Source: Mesorhizobium sp. (GTDB lineage: Bacteria > Pseudomonadota > Alphaproteobacteria > Rhizobiales > Rhizobiaceae). From it: a stretch of DNA of 64,000 nt. The stretch lies in the NCBI RefSeq assembly GCF_017306545.1, contig NZ_JAFKID010000005.1:100220-164219 (forward strand), read 5' to 3'. The notes under the pieces were generated by a model. It was given only the letters and a program-made list of their open reading frames with translations, made no database searches and was not told where the DNA came from. Made by a program: the position numbers and the translations under genes. This document shows, one piece after another, positions 8,329 to 17,875 of the stretch. Every line of letters starts with the position of its first letter. The stretch's first letter is position 1.

Positions 8329-8925
8329 CTACTCGTCGACGATGTGCTTCAGCCCGGCGCGGAAATAGTCGTAGCCGGTATAAAGCGTCACCACCGCCGC
8401 GACCCACAACAGCACCAGCCCGATCTGCGTGGTGTGCGGAAAGATCTTGTCGCCGGCAGGCCCGACCAGCAGGAAGGCGATGGCGACCATCTGGATGGTC
8501 GTCTTCCATTTGGCAAGCTGGGTAACGGGAACCGAGACTTTCAGCGCCGCCAGATATTCCCGTAGGCCCGAGACGAGAATCTCACGGCACAGGATGATGA
8601 TGGCCGCCCACAGCGACCAGCCGGCGATGCCGGCGTGCCGGTCCGTGTCGGCGGCGAGCAGCAGCAGGCAGGTGGCGACCAGCAGCTTGTCGGCGATGGG
8701 GTCCAGCATCCTGCCGATGTTGGAGGTCTGCTGCCAGGCCCGCGCCAGGTAGCCGTCGAAATAATCGGTCACGGAAGCGGCGATGAAGATGACCAGCGCC
8801 GACCAGCGCGCGAAATCGCTCGACTTCAGGTGCCCTTCGAGAAAAAAGCACAGCACCACCAGCGGCACCGCGACGATGCGGGCGTAGGTCAGGATGTTCG
8901 GCAGATTGAAAGCGCGTTTCGCCAT
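8329..8925 (-). CDS. pgsA: CDP-diacylglycerol-glycerol-3-phosphate 3-phosphatidyltransferase
   Basis: This 198-residue integral membrane enzyme makes phosphatidylglycerol phosphate, the committed step toward phosphatidylglycerol and cardiolipin. It has the CDP-alcohol phosphotransferase signature DGX2ARX8GX3DX3D, seen here as DGYLAR...GRMLDPIAD, and about five hydrophobic helices. The start is ATG 8925 (MAKRAFNLPNILTYARI), the usual N terminus; the longer reading frame upstream lacks homology. It is the first gene of a pgsA-moaD-moaE run and lies 119 bases downstream of uvrC. Confidence 0.95.
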   Translation of the reverse strand: MAKRAFNLPNILTYARIVAVPLVVLCFFLEGHLKSSDFARWSALVIFIAASVTDYFDGYLARAWQQTSNIGRMLDPIADKLLVATCLLLLAADTDRHAGIAGWSLWAAIIILCREILVSGLREYLAALKVSVPVTQLAKWKTTIQMVAIAFLLVGPAGDKIFPHTTQIGLVLLWVAAVVTLYTGYDYFRAGLKHIVDE

Positions 8926-9044
8926 GGCCGCCAGATTTCTTCGTTCCTTCGTACAAACCAGAAGCACATGCCGGGGGTCAACTGGCGAAAGCCGGCTGGA
9001 CCGCACAAAATGCCGCACTGCCGGCAATTTCGGCGCTGATCGCC

Positions 9045-11105
9045 TCAGCTCTCGTGGAAGTGATTGTAGACGGTCCGCGCGACCGTCTCCGAAATGCCCT
9101 CCACGGTCATCAAATCCTCCATCGCCGCGCGGCTGACGGCTTTGGCCGTGCCGAAGTGCAGGAGCAGCGCGCGCTTGCGGCCCGGCCCGATGCCGGAAAT
9201 CTCGTCCAGCGGGTTCCGGATCATCTCCTTCTTGCGCCGCGCCCGGTGCGAGCCGATGGCGAAGCGGTGCGCCTCGTCGCGCAGCCGCTGGATGAAATAG
9301 AGCACCGGGTCGCGCACCGGCAGCGTGAAGGAGGGTTTGTCGCGAGCGAAGAAGCGTTCGCGGCCGGCCTCGCGGTCCTGCCCCTTGGCGACACCGATGG
9401 CGGCGATGCGGTCCTCGATGCCGAGGTCGGCAAGGATCTTGCGCACCGCCGTCATCTGCCCCTGCCCGCCATCGATCAGGATCACGTCGGGCCAGGCGGG
9501 AAAACCGTTGCCGGTCATATCCTCTTCACCCGCTGCATCGTCCTCCCCCGGCATCTGGTCGCCATGGTCCTTGATGAGCCGCGAGAAGCGCCGTTGCATG
9601 ACCTCGCGCATCATGCCGAAGTCGTCGCCGGGGGTGATGTCGGTCGAGCGGATGTTGAACTTGCGATACTGGTTCTTCACGAAGCCCTCGGCCCCGGCCA
9701 CGATCATGGCGCCGACCGCATTGGTGCCCATGATGTGCGAGTTGTCGTAGACCTCGATGCGCTCAGGCGGCTTTTCCAGCCCGAACGTTTCGGCCAGACC
9801 GGAAAGCAGACGCGCCTGCGTCGACGTTTCGGCCAGCCGCCGCCCGAGCGCCTCGCGGGCGTTCTGCAAAGCGTGGTCGGTCAGGTCCTTCTTGTCGCCG
9901 CGCTGCGGCACCGAGATCGCCACCTTGCGGCCCGCGCGGGTGGACAATGCTTCGGCCAGAAGGTCCTGCTCGTCCACGGCGTGCGACAACAGCACGGCGC
10001 GCGGCGTCGGCTTGTCGTCGTAGAACTGCGCAAGGAAGGAGCCGAGCACGGCGGAAGCCTCCAGTGCCGGGTCGGCCTTGGGGAAATAGGCGCGGTTGCC
10101 CCAGTTCTGGCCGGTGCGGAAGAAGAACACCTGGATGCAGACCTGCCCGCCCTCCTGATGGATGGCGAAGACGTCGGCCTCCTCGACCGCCTGCGTATTG
10201 ATGCCCTGATGACTCTGCACATGCGCCAGCGCCGCCAGCCGGTCACGGAACACGGCGGCACGCTCGAAGTCGAGGTCTTCGGCCGCCTGCTGCATGGCGT
10301 CCGACATTTCCGTCTTCACCTTCTGGCTGCGGCCGGAGAGAAAGCCTTTCGCCTCATCCACCAGGTCGGCATAGGCGCCATTCGAGATTTCGCCGGTGCA
10401 AGGCGCAGCACAGCGCTTGATCTGGAAAAGCAGGCAGGGGCGAGTGCGATTCTCGAAGAAGGAGTCCGTACAGCTTCGCAACAGGAAGGCGCGTTGCAGA
10501 GAATTGATCGTGCGCCCGACCGCCTGCGCCGAGGCGAAGGGGCCGAAATAGTCGCCCTTGCGCGAGCGCGCGCCGCGGTGCTTGTAGATGCCCGGCGACG
10601 CATGATCGCCGGTAATCAGAATATAGGGAAACGACTTGTCGTCGCGCAAAAGCACATTGAAGCGCGGCCGCAAGCGCTTGATAAGATTGGCTTCCAGCAG
10701 AAGCGCTTCGATCTCGGTGCGGGTAACGACGAACTCCATCGTCGCCGTCTCGCGCACCATGCGGCCGATGCGGTTGGTGTGGAAACGCCCCTGCGCATAC
10801 TGGGTGACGCGCTTTTTCAGGCTGCGCGCCTTGCCGACATAAAGCACGTCGCCGGCAGCGTTCATCATGCGGTAGACGCCGGGCGCGTTGGGCAGGCGTT
10901 TGACCAGCGCCTGGATGACCTCCGCGCCGACCTTGGTGTCCGTCTCGTCGGTACGCGCGGTCCAGTCGAGCGCCGTGAAGGCGACGTCCGGCCCGGCTGG
11001 AGCCGGCGTCTCGTCGGCCGCGTCATCGTCGTCGAGGTCGACGTCCGGCATATCTTCGCCGGCTGTCAGGCCGCGCGCGCCGCGCTTCGAATTGCTTGCG
11101 TTCAT
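9045..11105 (-). CDS. uvrC: UvrABC excinuclease subunit C
   Basis: This 686-residue nuclease makes both incisions in nucleotide excision repair together with UvrB. Domains in order: an acidic, variable ~55-residue N-terminal extension; a GIY-YIG nuclease (PGVYRMM...[14 protein letters not shown], ~residues 75-155); a UVR UvrB-binding motif ([17 protein letters not shown]); the RNase H-like C-terminal nuclease ([20 protein letters not shown]); and a helix-hairpin-helix tail ([17 protein letters not shown]). The ATG at 11105 overlaps the stop of the pteridine-reductase-like gene (ATGA), so the two are translationally coupled; a longer reading frame upstream is antisense-like noise. No LexA-like direct repeat was seen upstream of the pair. 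Confidence 0.97.
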   Translation of the reverse strand: MNASNSKRGARGLTAGEDMPDVDLDDDDAADETPAPAGPDVAFTALDWTARTDETDTKVGAEVIQALVKRLPNAPGVYRMMNAAGDVLYVGKARSLKKRVTQYAQGRFHTNRIGRMVRETATMEFVVTRTEIEALLLEANLIKRLRPRFNVLLRDDKSFPYILITGDHASPGIYKHRGARSRKGDYFGPFASAQAVGRTINSLQRAFLLRSCTDSFFENRTRPCLLFQIKRCAAPCTGEISNGAYADLVDEAKGFLSGRSQKVKTEMSDAMQQAAEDLDFERAAVFRDRLAALAHVQSHQGINTQAVEEADVFAIHQEGGQVCIQVFFFRTGQNWGNRAYFPKADPALEASAVLGSFLAQFYDDKPTPRAVLLSHAVDEQDLLAEALSTRAGRKVAISVPQRGDKKDLTDHALQNAREALGRRLAETSTQARLLSGLAETFGLEKPPERIEVYDNSHIMGTNAVGAMIVAGAEGFVKNQYRKFNIRSTDITPGDDFGMMREVMQRRFSRLIKDHGDQMPGEDDAAGEEDMTGNGFPAWPDVILIDGGQGQMTAVRKILADLGIEDRIAAIGVAKGQDREAGRERFFARDKPSFTLPVRDPVLYFIQRLRDEAHRFAIGSHRARRKKEMIRNPLDEISGIGPGRKRALLLHFGTAKAVSRAAMEDLMTVEGISETVARTVYNHFHES

Positions 11106-11866
11106 TCCGCCATGCCTGTCACATCTGGCGTCTGCCATGCAAGATGCTGGCCGCCGTCGAGCGCGATCATCTGGCCTGTGACCGAGCGCGCCCGCCACAG
11201 ATACCGGATCGTCGCGCCGAATTCGGCCAGATCCGGCCCGCGCTTCAGGATCAACCCGTCCACCTGCGCGGCGAAATCGGCGTCGTCCTGCCGCCTGTTC
11301 TTCAGCGTCGGGCCCGGCCCGATGGCGTTGACGCGGATGCGCGGCGCCAGTGCCTGCGCCATGGTCTGCGTCGCCGTCCACAGCGCCGCCTTCGACAGCG
11401 TATAGGAGAAATAGCGCGGCGTCAGGCGCCAGACACGCTGGTCGACGATGTTGACGATCAGCCCTTCTTGCTCGGCGGGCAAGGCCTCGGCAAGCCGCCG
11501 GGCGAGCAGCGCCGGCGCCTTGACGTGCAGGGCAAAATGCCGGTCCCAGCCGTCCCAATCGAAATCCAGAACCGTGTCGTCAGAAAAGACGGAGGCGCTG
11601 TTGACCAGCAGCGCCACCGGGCCAAGCGCGGCCTGCGCGGCGGCGACCAGCCCGTCCGCGGCGGCCATATCGGTCAGGTCGGCGCGGACCGCGACCGCCC
11701 TGCCGCCCGCCGCCGCGATCGACGCGGCCAATTCCTGCGCGTCGGCGAACGAGTTGTCTGCATGGATGGCGACGGCGAAGCCATGCGCCGCAAGGTCTTC
11801 CACGATCGCGCGGCCGATGCGCCTCGCGCCGCCCGTCACCAGCGCCGTGCCGGTTGGCCCGCTCAT
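11102..11866 (-). CDS. Short-chain dehydrogenase, pteridine-reductase/FolM-like
   Basis: This 254-residue Rossmann-fold oxidoreductase has the cofactor loop TGGARRIG rather than the usual TGxxxGIG. The Arg in this loop is the pteridine reductase/FolM signature and favours NADPH. The catalytic YTLSK motif is present, NSAS takes the place of NNAG, and the C terminus ends in [13 protein letters not shown], very like E. coli FolM. By family it may reduce dihydromonapterin or dihydrobiopterin-type pterins; this is inferred, not shown. It is coupled to uvrC by a 4-base overlap and possibly to a 23-codon ORF upstream by another. Confidence 0.8.
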   Translation of the reverse strand: MSGPTGTALVTGGARRIGRAIVEDLAAHGFAVAIHADNSFADAQELAASIAAAGGRAVAVRADLTDMAAADGLVAAAQAALGPVALLVNSASVFSDDTVLDFDWDGWDRHFALHVKAPALLARRLAEALPAEQEGLIVNIVDQRVWRLTPRYFSYTLSKAALWTATQTMAQALAPRIRVNAIGPGPTLKNRRQDDADFAAQVDGLILKRGPDLAEFGATIRYLWRARSVTGQMIALDGGQHLAWQTPDVTGMAE

Positions 11867-11934
11867 CGGGCGCCGCTCCCGGCCTGAAGTCGCCCGGATG
11901 CCGCCAAATGTGTCATATAGCGGTAAATTTCCAT
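11863..11934 (-). CDS. Possible 23-codon ORF coupled to the pteridine reductase-like gene
   Basis: An ATG at 11934 with AGAGGAAA 4 bases upstream opens a 23-codon frame (MEIYRYMTHLAASG...) whose TGA overlaps the ATG of the next gene by 4 bases (ATGA). The arrangement looks like a translationally coupled leader. No homology is recognised and 23 codons can arise by chance, so it is only a candidate. Confidence 0.25.
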   Translation of the reverse strand: MEIYRYMTHLAASGRLQAGSGAR

Positions 11935-12267
11935 TATTTCCTCTGGCAAGATTGTGGCAAAGGCGCCGTCCGGCCTGCCCTGTCCGGCCGATTCACGACC
12001 GCATGCCCGCAATATATGAGGCGCAAGCCCTTGCACCAAGCAGTCTGCCGGCTTCTCGGAACAAAGCTCCTGACAACGCTGTTGCTGAACTGCAACGTCA
12101 ATTTTCAGCCTCATTTGCGCCGGGCAATGACCCAAGTTCAGGTTCGCTTCAGCCGCATTTGGCCACCACATTCCGGAACCGATGAACGCCGGACCCGTTT
12201 CTCCCCCCGGACGGGCCGGGCGCGTTCATGAATTAGGCCCTGTATCTGTGGCTAAGGAGTTAGAACT
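11935..12267. other. Intergenic region between the SDR/uvrC run and the outer-membrane protein gene
   Basis: These ~330 bases must hold the divergent promoters of both units. The AAGGAG ribosome-binding site of the outer-membrane protein is at 12254-12259. A reading frame on the minus strand covers part of it but shows no protein-like pattern beyond the 23-codon segment listed. I see no RNA gene or repeat. Confidence 0.5.
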
Positions 12268-12936
12268 ATGCAAGCCAACCTCAAATTCGCGCGGCCGGTC
12301 GCTGTCGCACTGGGGCTCACCGCCCTCGTCGGCATGGTCCCCGCCGCTTATGCCGCTGATGCGATTGCGACCGAAGAGCCGCCGGCGCCCGCCCCTGTCA
12401 CCGAGCTTCCCGTCGCCTCCTGGGCCGGCCCCTACGCCGGTATCAACCTCGGCTACGGCTTCTCGGGCAAGACGAAGGCTCCCGATGTCGGCACCAGCAT
12501 CAAGACCGACGGTTTCGTCGGCGGCGCCTTTGCCGGCTACAACTGGCAGCAGGAGAACTTCGTCTACGGCGTCGAGGGCGACCTCGGCTACAACGGCGAG
12601 AAGGGCACGGAAAACGGCTATAAGTCCAAGTCGGGCCTGGAGGGGTCGCTGCGCGCACGTCTCGGCTATTCCGTCAGCCCCGACATCCTGCTCTACGGTA
12701 CTGCCGGCGGCGCCGGCAAGAACCAGAAGATCGTCGACGAAGTCGGCGGGACGAGCCAGAGCAAGGGCATGTTCGGCTGGACTGCCGGCGCCGGCGCCGA
12801 CATCAAGCTGACCGACAACGTGTTCGGCCGCGTCGAATACCGTTACACCGACTTCGGCTCGGCGACCTTCGACAACGTCGGCAAGGTCAAGAGCAACGAC
12901 AACCGCGTCACCTTCGGCGTCGGCATGAAGTTCTGA
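12268..12936 (+). CDS. Outer-membrane beta-barrel protein, Omp25/RopB-like porin family
   Basis: This 222-residue protein has a cleavable signal peptide (hydrophobic VALGLTALVGMVPAAYA, cleavage after AYA), a short Pro/Glu-rich linker, then an eight-strand-type beta barrel rich in alternating aromatic and Gly residues (WAGPYAGINLGYGF). It closes with the typical C-terminal strand ending in Phe (VTFGVGMKF). This matches the Omp25/31 family that is abundant in Rhizobiales outer membranes. It is a stability and surface protein and is not known to be a true transporter. A good AAGGAG lies 8 bases before the ATG, and a strong bidirectional terminator follows, as expected for a highly expressed single gene. 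Confidence 0.92.
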   Translation: MQANLKFARPVAVALGLTALVGMVPAAYAADAIATEEPPAPAPVTELPVASWAGPYAGINLGYGFSGKTKAPDVGTSIKTDGFVGGAFAGYNWQQENFVYGVEGDLGYNGEKGTENGYKSKSGLEGSLRARLGYSVSPDILLYGTAGGAGKNQKIVDEVGGTSQSKGMFGWTAGAGADIKLTDNVFGRVEYRYTDFGSATFDNVGKVKSNDNRVTFGVGMKF

Positions 12937-12960
12937 GTAGCGTTCAAGGCGTACATGGAA

Positions 12961-12986
12961 AAGCCGGGCCTCGCGCCCGGCTTTTT
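12961..12986. terminator. Bidirectional rho-independent terminator
   Basis: AAGCCGGGC and GCCCGGCTT form a 9-bp stem with a 5-base loop. Plus-strand transcription runs into TTTTT, and minus-strand transcription into TTTTCC. It should end both the outer-membrane protein gene and the convergent GST gene. Confidence 0.9.
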
Positions 12987-13026
12987 CTTTGGCGGCTTCA
13001 ACCTTTCCGGCAGGCGCCGGACAGAT

Positions 13027-13620
13027 TCAGGCCGGCAGACAGGCCTTGAGTTCGGGGAATTTGGCATCGAAGCGGGCGGCCCAGCGCACCAGACGGCTGC
13101 GCCCCTTCTCCCATTTGCCGGCAAAGCGCAGGGCCAGATAGCCGAGCGCGGCGCGCAGCGCGATGTGGCCCGCCGTGATCTTCTTCGGCAGCTTCGGCGG
13201 ATTGGCGTTGAGCATGTCGAGCGCGCGGGAAATCTTGCTCCACTGCCTGTCCAGCCATGGCTGCGAAATCTTGTCCTCCGGCCGCCCGCGCCGCTCGTAG
13301 ACATGCGCCAGCGCGCAATCGCAAATGCCGTCGGCCAGTGCCTCCAGCCCTTCCGCCTCTGTGCGCTTTTCGGGATTGCGGGGAAAGAGCGCGTTCTTCG
13401 ACAGGCGGTTCAGGTATTGCGTGATGACGCGGCTGTCGAAAACCGCCTTGCCGTCGTCCAGCATCAGTACCGGTATCTTGCCGAGCGGATTGGCCGCCAA
13501 AAGAGCCGGCGGTTCGTCGTCGGTCTTGGTCGGCACCGTCTCGATGGCGACGCCGGCATAGGCAGCGGCCATGCGCACCTTTGAACTGTAAGGCGAAGGG
13601 GAAGCGTAGAAGAGCTGCAT
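13027..13620 (-). CDS. Glutathione S-transferase family protein
   Basis: This 197-residue protein has an N-terminal thioredoxin-like domain (MQLFYASPSPYSSKVRMAA, with Ser/Tyr candidates for glutathione activation, then NPLGKIPVL and FDSRVITQYL, the glutathione gamma-glutamyl binding Asp-Ser pair) and a helical C-terminal domain. The pattern is close to E. coli YibF-type GSTs. ATG 13620 is chosen because the fold starts there; the frame continues upstream without homology. The substrate is unknown. It is a single gene, convergent with the outer-membrane protein gene. Confidence 0.85.
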   Translation of the reverse strand: MQLFYASPSPYSSKVRMAAAYAGVAIETVPTKTDDEPPALLAANPLGKIPVLMLDDGKAVFDSRVITQYLNRLSKNALFPRNPEKRTEAEGLEALADGICDCALAHVYERRGRPEDKISQPWLDRQWSKISRALDMLNANPPKLPKKITAGHIALRAALGYLALRFAGKWEKGRSRLVRWAARFDAKFPELKACLPA

Positions 13621-13799
13621 CGAAATCTCCCGGATTTTGCCGCGCACTTTTGATCGCGCCGGATCGGCACCGCAACGGCCAGCGGACCAAATCCGATCCG
13701 CCACCGCAACAGTGTCACCGACCGAATGCCAACGACTATGAAATCAAGCCATGAGAAAGCCGATCGTCCAGCGATCGGGCGCAGCCGGCCGGCGCCGTG

Positions 13800-14249
13800 T
13801 CAGCGCAGGACGCGGCAACGGCCGTTGTAGACCATCCAGCGGTCGAACCCCGAGACGCAGAACTCGACGTTGTCGCCGATCGAGGCGAAGCCCTGGCCAC
13901 TCTCGACCAGATACCAGATGGACCGTTCGCGCCCGTCCGAAAGGGCGACGGTGGCGCCGCAGTAAAGCCGTGCGATCGGCCGTTCCTCGCCCCGCGCCGG
14001 CAGATAGCGCCGCTCGCGGATGCGGCGGAAGTCGGTGATCTCGACGTCCGGCAGGTGCGGCACGTTGTGGACCTGATGATGGAAACGGTGCGTGATGCGG
14101 TTGAGCACCCACGGCTCGGCGCAAACGCCGGACCCGCCCTCGTCCACATAGGCGGGAAGATCGGCGGCGTAGGCAACGCCGGATGTTGCGGCAAGCGGAG
14201 CGGTCGCGACGGCGAGCGCGGCGAGGAGGGAACGGGCGAAGCGAGTCAT
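13800..14249 (-). CDS. Small exported cysteine-containing protein of unknown function
   Basis: This 149-residue protein starts MTRFARSLLAALAVATAPLAA and has a clear Sec signal peptide with likely cleavage after AYA. The mature part contains four cysteines (in GVCAEP, LYCGAT, EFCVSG and GRCRVL), which suggests two disulfides in the periplasm, and ends close to the last cysteine. Similar short proteins of unknown role are common in rhizobia. I cannot assign a function. It lies 50 bases downstream of rlmJ on the same strand. Confidence 0.7.
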   Translation of the reverse strand: MTRFARSLLAALAVATAPLAATSGVAYAADLPAYVDEGGSGVCAEPWVLNRITHRFHHQVHNVPHLPDVEITDFRRIRERRYLPARGEERPIARLYCGATVALSDGRERSIWYLVESGQGFASIGDNVEFCVSGFDRWMVYNGRCRVLR

Positions 14250-14299
14250 GTCGGCCTCTTGGCGATTTGCGCGCACTGTGCGGAGGAAGCGCGTTGCGG

Positions 14300-15163
14300 T
14301 CAAGCGCTATGCGCTTTCTCGCCGGCGAGCCACTGCAACGACCAGTCCGCCTTGCCGTCGAGCGCCAGAAGCCGCTTCAGCTCAGGCAGCAGGATGCGCA
14401 ACTCGCGCTCCAGCGTAAAGGGCGGGTTGACCACCACCATGCCGGACCCGTCCAGCCGCGGCTCGGACGACGGCGCCCTGATTTCAAACCGGATATCGAG
14501 AATTTTCGCCATGCCCGAGGCCGACAGGTCGTCGCGGAAGGCGGCGACGGCGGCGCGATCCTTGATCGGATACCACAGCGCATAGATGCCGCCAGGCCAG
14601 CGCCGGTGCGCCCTGGTCAACCCTTCCGCGATGCGACCGAACTCCCCTTCCGCTTCGAACGGCGGATCGACCAGCACCAGGCCGCGCTTCTCTTTCGGAG
14701 GCAGATGCCCGCCGAGCGCCAGCCAGCCGTCGAGATGCATGACCCGAACCTGGAAATCGCCCTCGAATAGAATCTTGAGCCGTTCCGCGTCTTCGGGATG
14801 CAGCTCGGCCGCCGAAAGCCTGTCCTGCCGGCGCAGCAGATGCCGTGCGATCAGCGGCGAGCCGGGATAGCGCGACAGGCCGCCGTCCGGGTTCAGGGCG
14901 CGAACCGTCTCCAGGTACGGCGCAAGCAGCGCGGCCGCTTCCGGCGAGAGCGCCGCATCCAGCAGCACGCCGATGCCGCCCCGCCATTCTCCGGTCTTCT
15001 GCGCCTCGGCCGACGCCAGATCGTAGAGGCCGATGCCGGCATGCGTATCGACGACCCGGAAGGCCTTGTCCTTCTGCTTGAGATACTCCACCAGCCGCGC
15101 AAGCACCGCATGCTTGACGACGTCGGCGAAATTTCCCGCATGATAGACGTGACGGTAGTTCAT
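14300..15163 (-). CDS. rlmJ: 23S rRNA (adenine(2030)-N6)-methyltransferase
   Basis: This 287-residue SAM-dependent enzyme methylates the exocyclic amine of A2030 (E. coli numbering) of 23S rRNA. The N terminus MNYRHVYHAGNFADVVKHAVL is the RlmJ hallmark, followed by DTHAGIGLYDL (SAM site) and the catalytic motif LVDPPFE (DPPF type). Length matches E. coli RlmJ (280). It lies 4 bases downstream of the membrane protein gene at 15168 on the same strand. Confidence 0.95.
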   Translation of the reverse strand: MNYRHVYHAGNFADVVKHAVLARLVEYLKQKDKAFRVVDTHAGIGLYDLASAEAQKTGEWRGGIGVLLDAALSPEAAALLAPYLETVRALNPDGGLSRYPGSPLIARHLLRRQDRLSAAELHPEDAERLKILFEGDFQVRVMHLDGWLALGGHLPPKEKRGLVLVDPPFEAEGEFGRIAEGLTRAHRRWPGGIYALWYPIKDRAAVAAFRDDLSASGMAKILDIRFEIRAPSSEPRLDGSGMVVVNPPFTLERELRILLPELKRLLALDGKADWSLQWLAGEKAHSA

Positions 15164-15167
15164 GGCG

Positions 15168-15782
15168 TCAGGCCGATGCTCCGCCCCTGCCCCACCGGGG
15201 CCGCGGCGGTTGCGAATTCGGGTTCTGCGGCCTGCCGCCGGCGCGCCGGAAAGCCAGCACGGCGCCGATGAAGCCCACAGCCATCAGCGCGAAACCGACG
15301 GGCTGGTAGCGCGGATCGGCGGCGGCCCATTCATGCCGCAGGACGAGATCGACGTGGCGGACGGAAACGTCCTCGGCATCGCCGAGGCCGGCGGTGAAGA
15401 CGTAGCTGCCCGCGTCGACCCGATCGAGCATGCCGGCGGTATCGACGAAGATCTTTTCCTGCGTCTGGATGTTGGTGTCGTGCGGCCTGACACCGGCGAA
15501 GTCCATCGCCTTGGCGAGTACGGTCCGGCCGTCTTTCGCCACGGTGAGCGTGACGGCCGCCTGCCCTTCCTGCATGCCGTCGCGGCCGGCAACGCCGAGA
15601 TCGACGACGACGCGCAGCGGCGCATCCTTGCCGGCAAGATCGATATGCGCGGGCGCCGGCCCGGTGCCGGCATCATATAACCGCCACCGGCCGATATCAT
15701 GGCCGAGAGCCTGTCCAGCCAGCCAGTCCACGCCTGCCAGCGCGACGCCGGCCAGGAAGACGATCAGGAAAACGATGCGCAT
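15168..15782 (-). CDS. Conserved membrane protein of unknown function
   Basis: This 204-residue protein has a transmembrane helix at each end (MRIVFLIVFLAGVALAGVDW and PVGFALMAVGFIGAVLAF) with a ~130-residue region between them that is predicted to be extracytoplasmic and beta-rich. The C-terminal tail is short, basic and Pro-rich (RPQNPNSQPPRPRWGRGG). No family was recognised. The start ATG 15782 was chosen to open with the first helix. It is closely followed by rlmJ, so the two are probably co-transcribed. Confidence 0.6.
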   Translation of the reverse strand: MRIVFLIVFLAGVALAGVDWLAGQALGHDIGRWRLYDAGTGPAPAHIDLAGKDAPLRVVVDLGVAGRDGMQEGQAAVTLTVAKDGRTVLAKAMDFAGVRPHDTNIQTQEKIFVDTAGMLDRVDAGSYVFTAGLGDAEDVSVRHVDLVLRHEWAAADPRYQPVGFALMAVGFIGAVLAFRRAGGRPQNPNSQPPRPRWGRGGASA

Positions 15783-15921
15783 GGAAAACCGGTACAGTGC
15801 CAGAGCGACGGCGCCAAGCCCAAAGCGCGGCGCGTCAAACCGGAATTGCGCGCCGCGCCTCCGGCTCCTGTTCACACATGTCTCCGCCCCGAAACCGGCA
15901 TCCGCACTCGGACGGCAGGCT

Positions 15922-16371
15922 TCAAGCCTTGCGCTCCCACCGGCGATCCGGCCCTTGTTGCCAATAGGTCACGGCATGGCCGGCCGCTTTCATCGCCTTC
16001 CAGTGGTCGCGCGCCGCCTCGACCTGCCCGGTATCGTGGCCGTCGAACATGAACACGGCCCGCTCATAGCCGTCGAGCAAGGGAGGCGCGGCGCCGTCGA
16101 CGATGAAACGGATTCGGGCGCCGTTGGCATTGTCCGCCCCGGTCGTCAGGAGAACCGGCTGCTCGGCCGGATAAGGCTCGCGGTCGGTGGCGTGAGCCAG
16201 GAAGGAATCGTCGCGAAACGTCCACAAATGCGCATCCAGCGCATCGCGCCGTTCTTCGGTGCCCGTCTGCACCGCGACCCGCCAGCCGCGCCCGAGGCTG
16301 CGCTCCAGAAGACCGGGCAGCGCATCCTCCAGCGTCGATTCCGTCAGGTGATAGAAAAGCACCTCAGCCAT
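15922..16371 (-). CDS. holC: DNA polymerase III subunit chi
   Basis: This 149-residue protein of the clamp-loader complex binds single-stranded DNA-binding protein and links it to the polymerase. The start MAEVLFYHLTESTLEDALPGLL, the block WRVAVQTGTEERRDALDAHLW and the SFLAHATD stretch are typical of HolC. The C-terminal half (AVFMFDGHD, VTYWQQGPDRRWERKA) also matches. It lies 10 bases downstream of pepA on the same strand, a pepA-holC order shared with many proteobacteria. Confidence 0.93.
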   Translation of the reverse strand: MAEVLFYHLTESTLEDALPGLLERSLGRGWRVAVQTGTEERRDALDAHLWTFRDDSFLAHATDREPYPAEQPVLLTTGADNANGARIRFIVDGAAPPLLDGYERAVFMFDGHDTGQVEAARDHWKAMKAAGHAVTYWQQGPDRRWERKA

Positions 16372-16381
16372 GGCGACGGCG

Positions 16382-17875
16382 TCAGCCCTCGTAGTTGTCG
16401 CGCACCAGCCGGTCGAGCAGCCGCACGCCGAAGCCCGAGCCCCAGGACTGGTTGATCTCGTTCGCAGGTGCCGCAAGCGCCGTTCCGGCAATGTCGAGAT
16501 GCGCCCAGGGGGTGTCGTTGACGAAGCGCTGCAAGAACTGCGCGGCGACGATGGCGCTGCCGAAGCGGCCGCCGATGTTCTTCATGTCGGCGTTCTTGGA
16601 ATCGATCAGCTTGTCGAATTCCGGACCGAGCGGCATGCGCCACAGCCGCTCCTGCGTCGCCTGGCCGGCGCTGACGAGGCGGCCGGCGAGATCGTCGTTG
16701 TTGGAGAACAGCCCGGCATAGTGCTGCCCGAGCGCCACCATGATGGCTCCCGTCAGGGTCGCCAGGTTGACCATGAATTTCGGCTGGAAGCGATCCTGAC
16801 AGTACCACAGCACGTCGGCCAGGACGAGCCGCCCCTCCGCATCGGTGTTGAGCACCTCAATGGTCTGGCCCGACATCGACGTGACGATGTCGCCCGGCCG
16901 CTGGGAATGGCCGTCGACGGCGTTTTCCACCAGCCCCACCAGCCCGACGGCGTTCACCTTCGCCTTGCGGCCGGCAAGCGCATGGATAAGGCCGGTGACG
17001 GCGGCGGCCCCGCCCATGTCGCCCTTCATGTCTTCCATGCCGGACGCAGTCTTCATCGAATTGCCGCCCGTATCGAAAGTGACGCCCTTGCCGACGAAGG
17101 CGACCGGCTTGTCCTTGGCCTTGCCGCCCTTCCACTGCATGACCGCGAGACGCGCGCCGCGCGGCGAACCCTGCGCCACGCCGAGCAGGGACCCCATACC
17201 GAGCTTCTTCATCTCCTTTTCGGTCAGGATCTCGACGGAAACGCCGAGCGCCTCCATCTCCTTGATCCGTGCAGCGAACTCGACGGGGCCCAGCGCGTTG
17301 GCCGGCTCGTTGACAAGGTCGCGGGCGACGAGCACGCCGCCGACAACCGCCTCGATCTCGGCGAACGCCTTCTTGGCGGCGGCCGGATCGGCCGTGTGGA
17401 TGGTGATGCGGGCCGGCTTGCGTTCGTCCTTCGCATCCGTCCCGTTGTTGCGGGTCTTGTATTTGTCGAAAGAATAGCTGCGCAGCAGGATGCCCGCCGC
17501 AAGGCCGGCTGCCTGCGCCGGTCCCGCTTCGGCGCCCGGCACGTCCGCGACCACCGCGACGTCCGACGCCTTGCGCAAGCCGGCGGCAACCGCGCCGCCG
17601 AGTTTCAACCAGGCATATTCGTCAAGCGCCGACGCCTTGCCGACGCCCAGCGCCACCAGCCTGTCCAGTCCGCCGCCTTCCGGCGCAAGCACTTCGAGGC
17701 TGGTGCCTCCCTTGCCGGTGAAATCGGCCACGGGCGCGGCCCGCTCCAGCGTCCTTGCCGGATCGCAGGCACTCGCCGCCTCGCTCAAGCCCGCGCCCTC
17801 CGCCGAAAGGACGAACACCGTACCCTTGCGGGGAACGGCGAATCTGGCGAAGGAAATGGAAGGCTGCACGCTCAT
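16382..17875 (-). CDS. pepA: Leucyl aminopeptidase (cytosol aminopeptidase, M17)
   Basis: This 497-residue dizinc/manganese peptidase removes N-terminal residues from peptides. The M17 signature NTDAEGRL ([18 protein letters not shown]) is present, along with the metal-binding [10 protein letters not shown] block and the catalytic-lysine region upstream of it. The N-terminal ~170 residues form the variable macro-like domain. ATG 17875 ([14 protein letters not shown]) is chosen, since the frame upstream has no homology. In other bacteria PepA also binds DNA (ArgR/Xer systems), but that is not predictable here. It is divergent from lptF across a 319-base region. Confidence 0.95.
   Translation of the reverse strand: MSVQPSISFARFAVPRKGTVFVLSAEGAGLSEAASACDPARTLERAAPVADFTGKGGTSLEVLAPEGGGLDRLVALGVGKASALDEYAWLKLGGAVAAGLRKASDVAVVADVPGAEAGPAQAAGLAAGILLRSYSFDKYKTRNNGTDAKDERKPARITIHTADPAAAKKAFAEIEAVVGGVLVARDLVNEPANALGPVEFAARIKEMEALGVSVEILTEKEMKKLGMGSLLGVAQGSPRGARLAVMQWKGGKAKDKPVAFVGKGVTFDTGGNSMKTASGMEDMKGDMGGAAAVTGLIHALAGRKAKVNAVGLVGLVENAVDGHSQRPGDIVTSMSGQTIEVLNTDAEGRLVLADVLWYCQDRFQPKFMVNLATLTGAIMVALGQHYAGLFSNNDDLAGRLVSAGQATQERLWRMPLGPEFDKLIDSKNADMKNIGGRFGSAIVAAQFLQRFVNDTPWAHLDIAGTALAAPANEINQSWGSGFGVRLLDRLVRDNYEG

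Noticed and set aside
9054-11405. A 783-codon plus-strand frame opposite uvrC
   Set aside because: Same effect: antisense to a gene with all UvrC domains, and low-complexity composition.
11863-12171. A 102-codon minus-strand frame upstream of the FolM-like gene
   Set aside because: Most of it has no protein-like pattern. Only the last 23 codons have a ribosome-binding site and are listed as a weak candidate.
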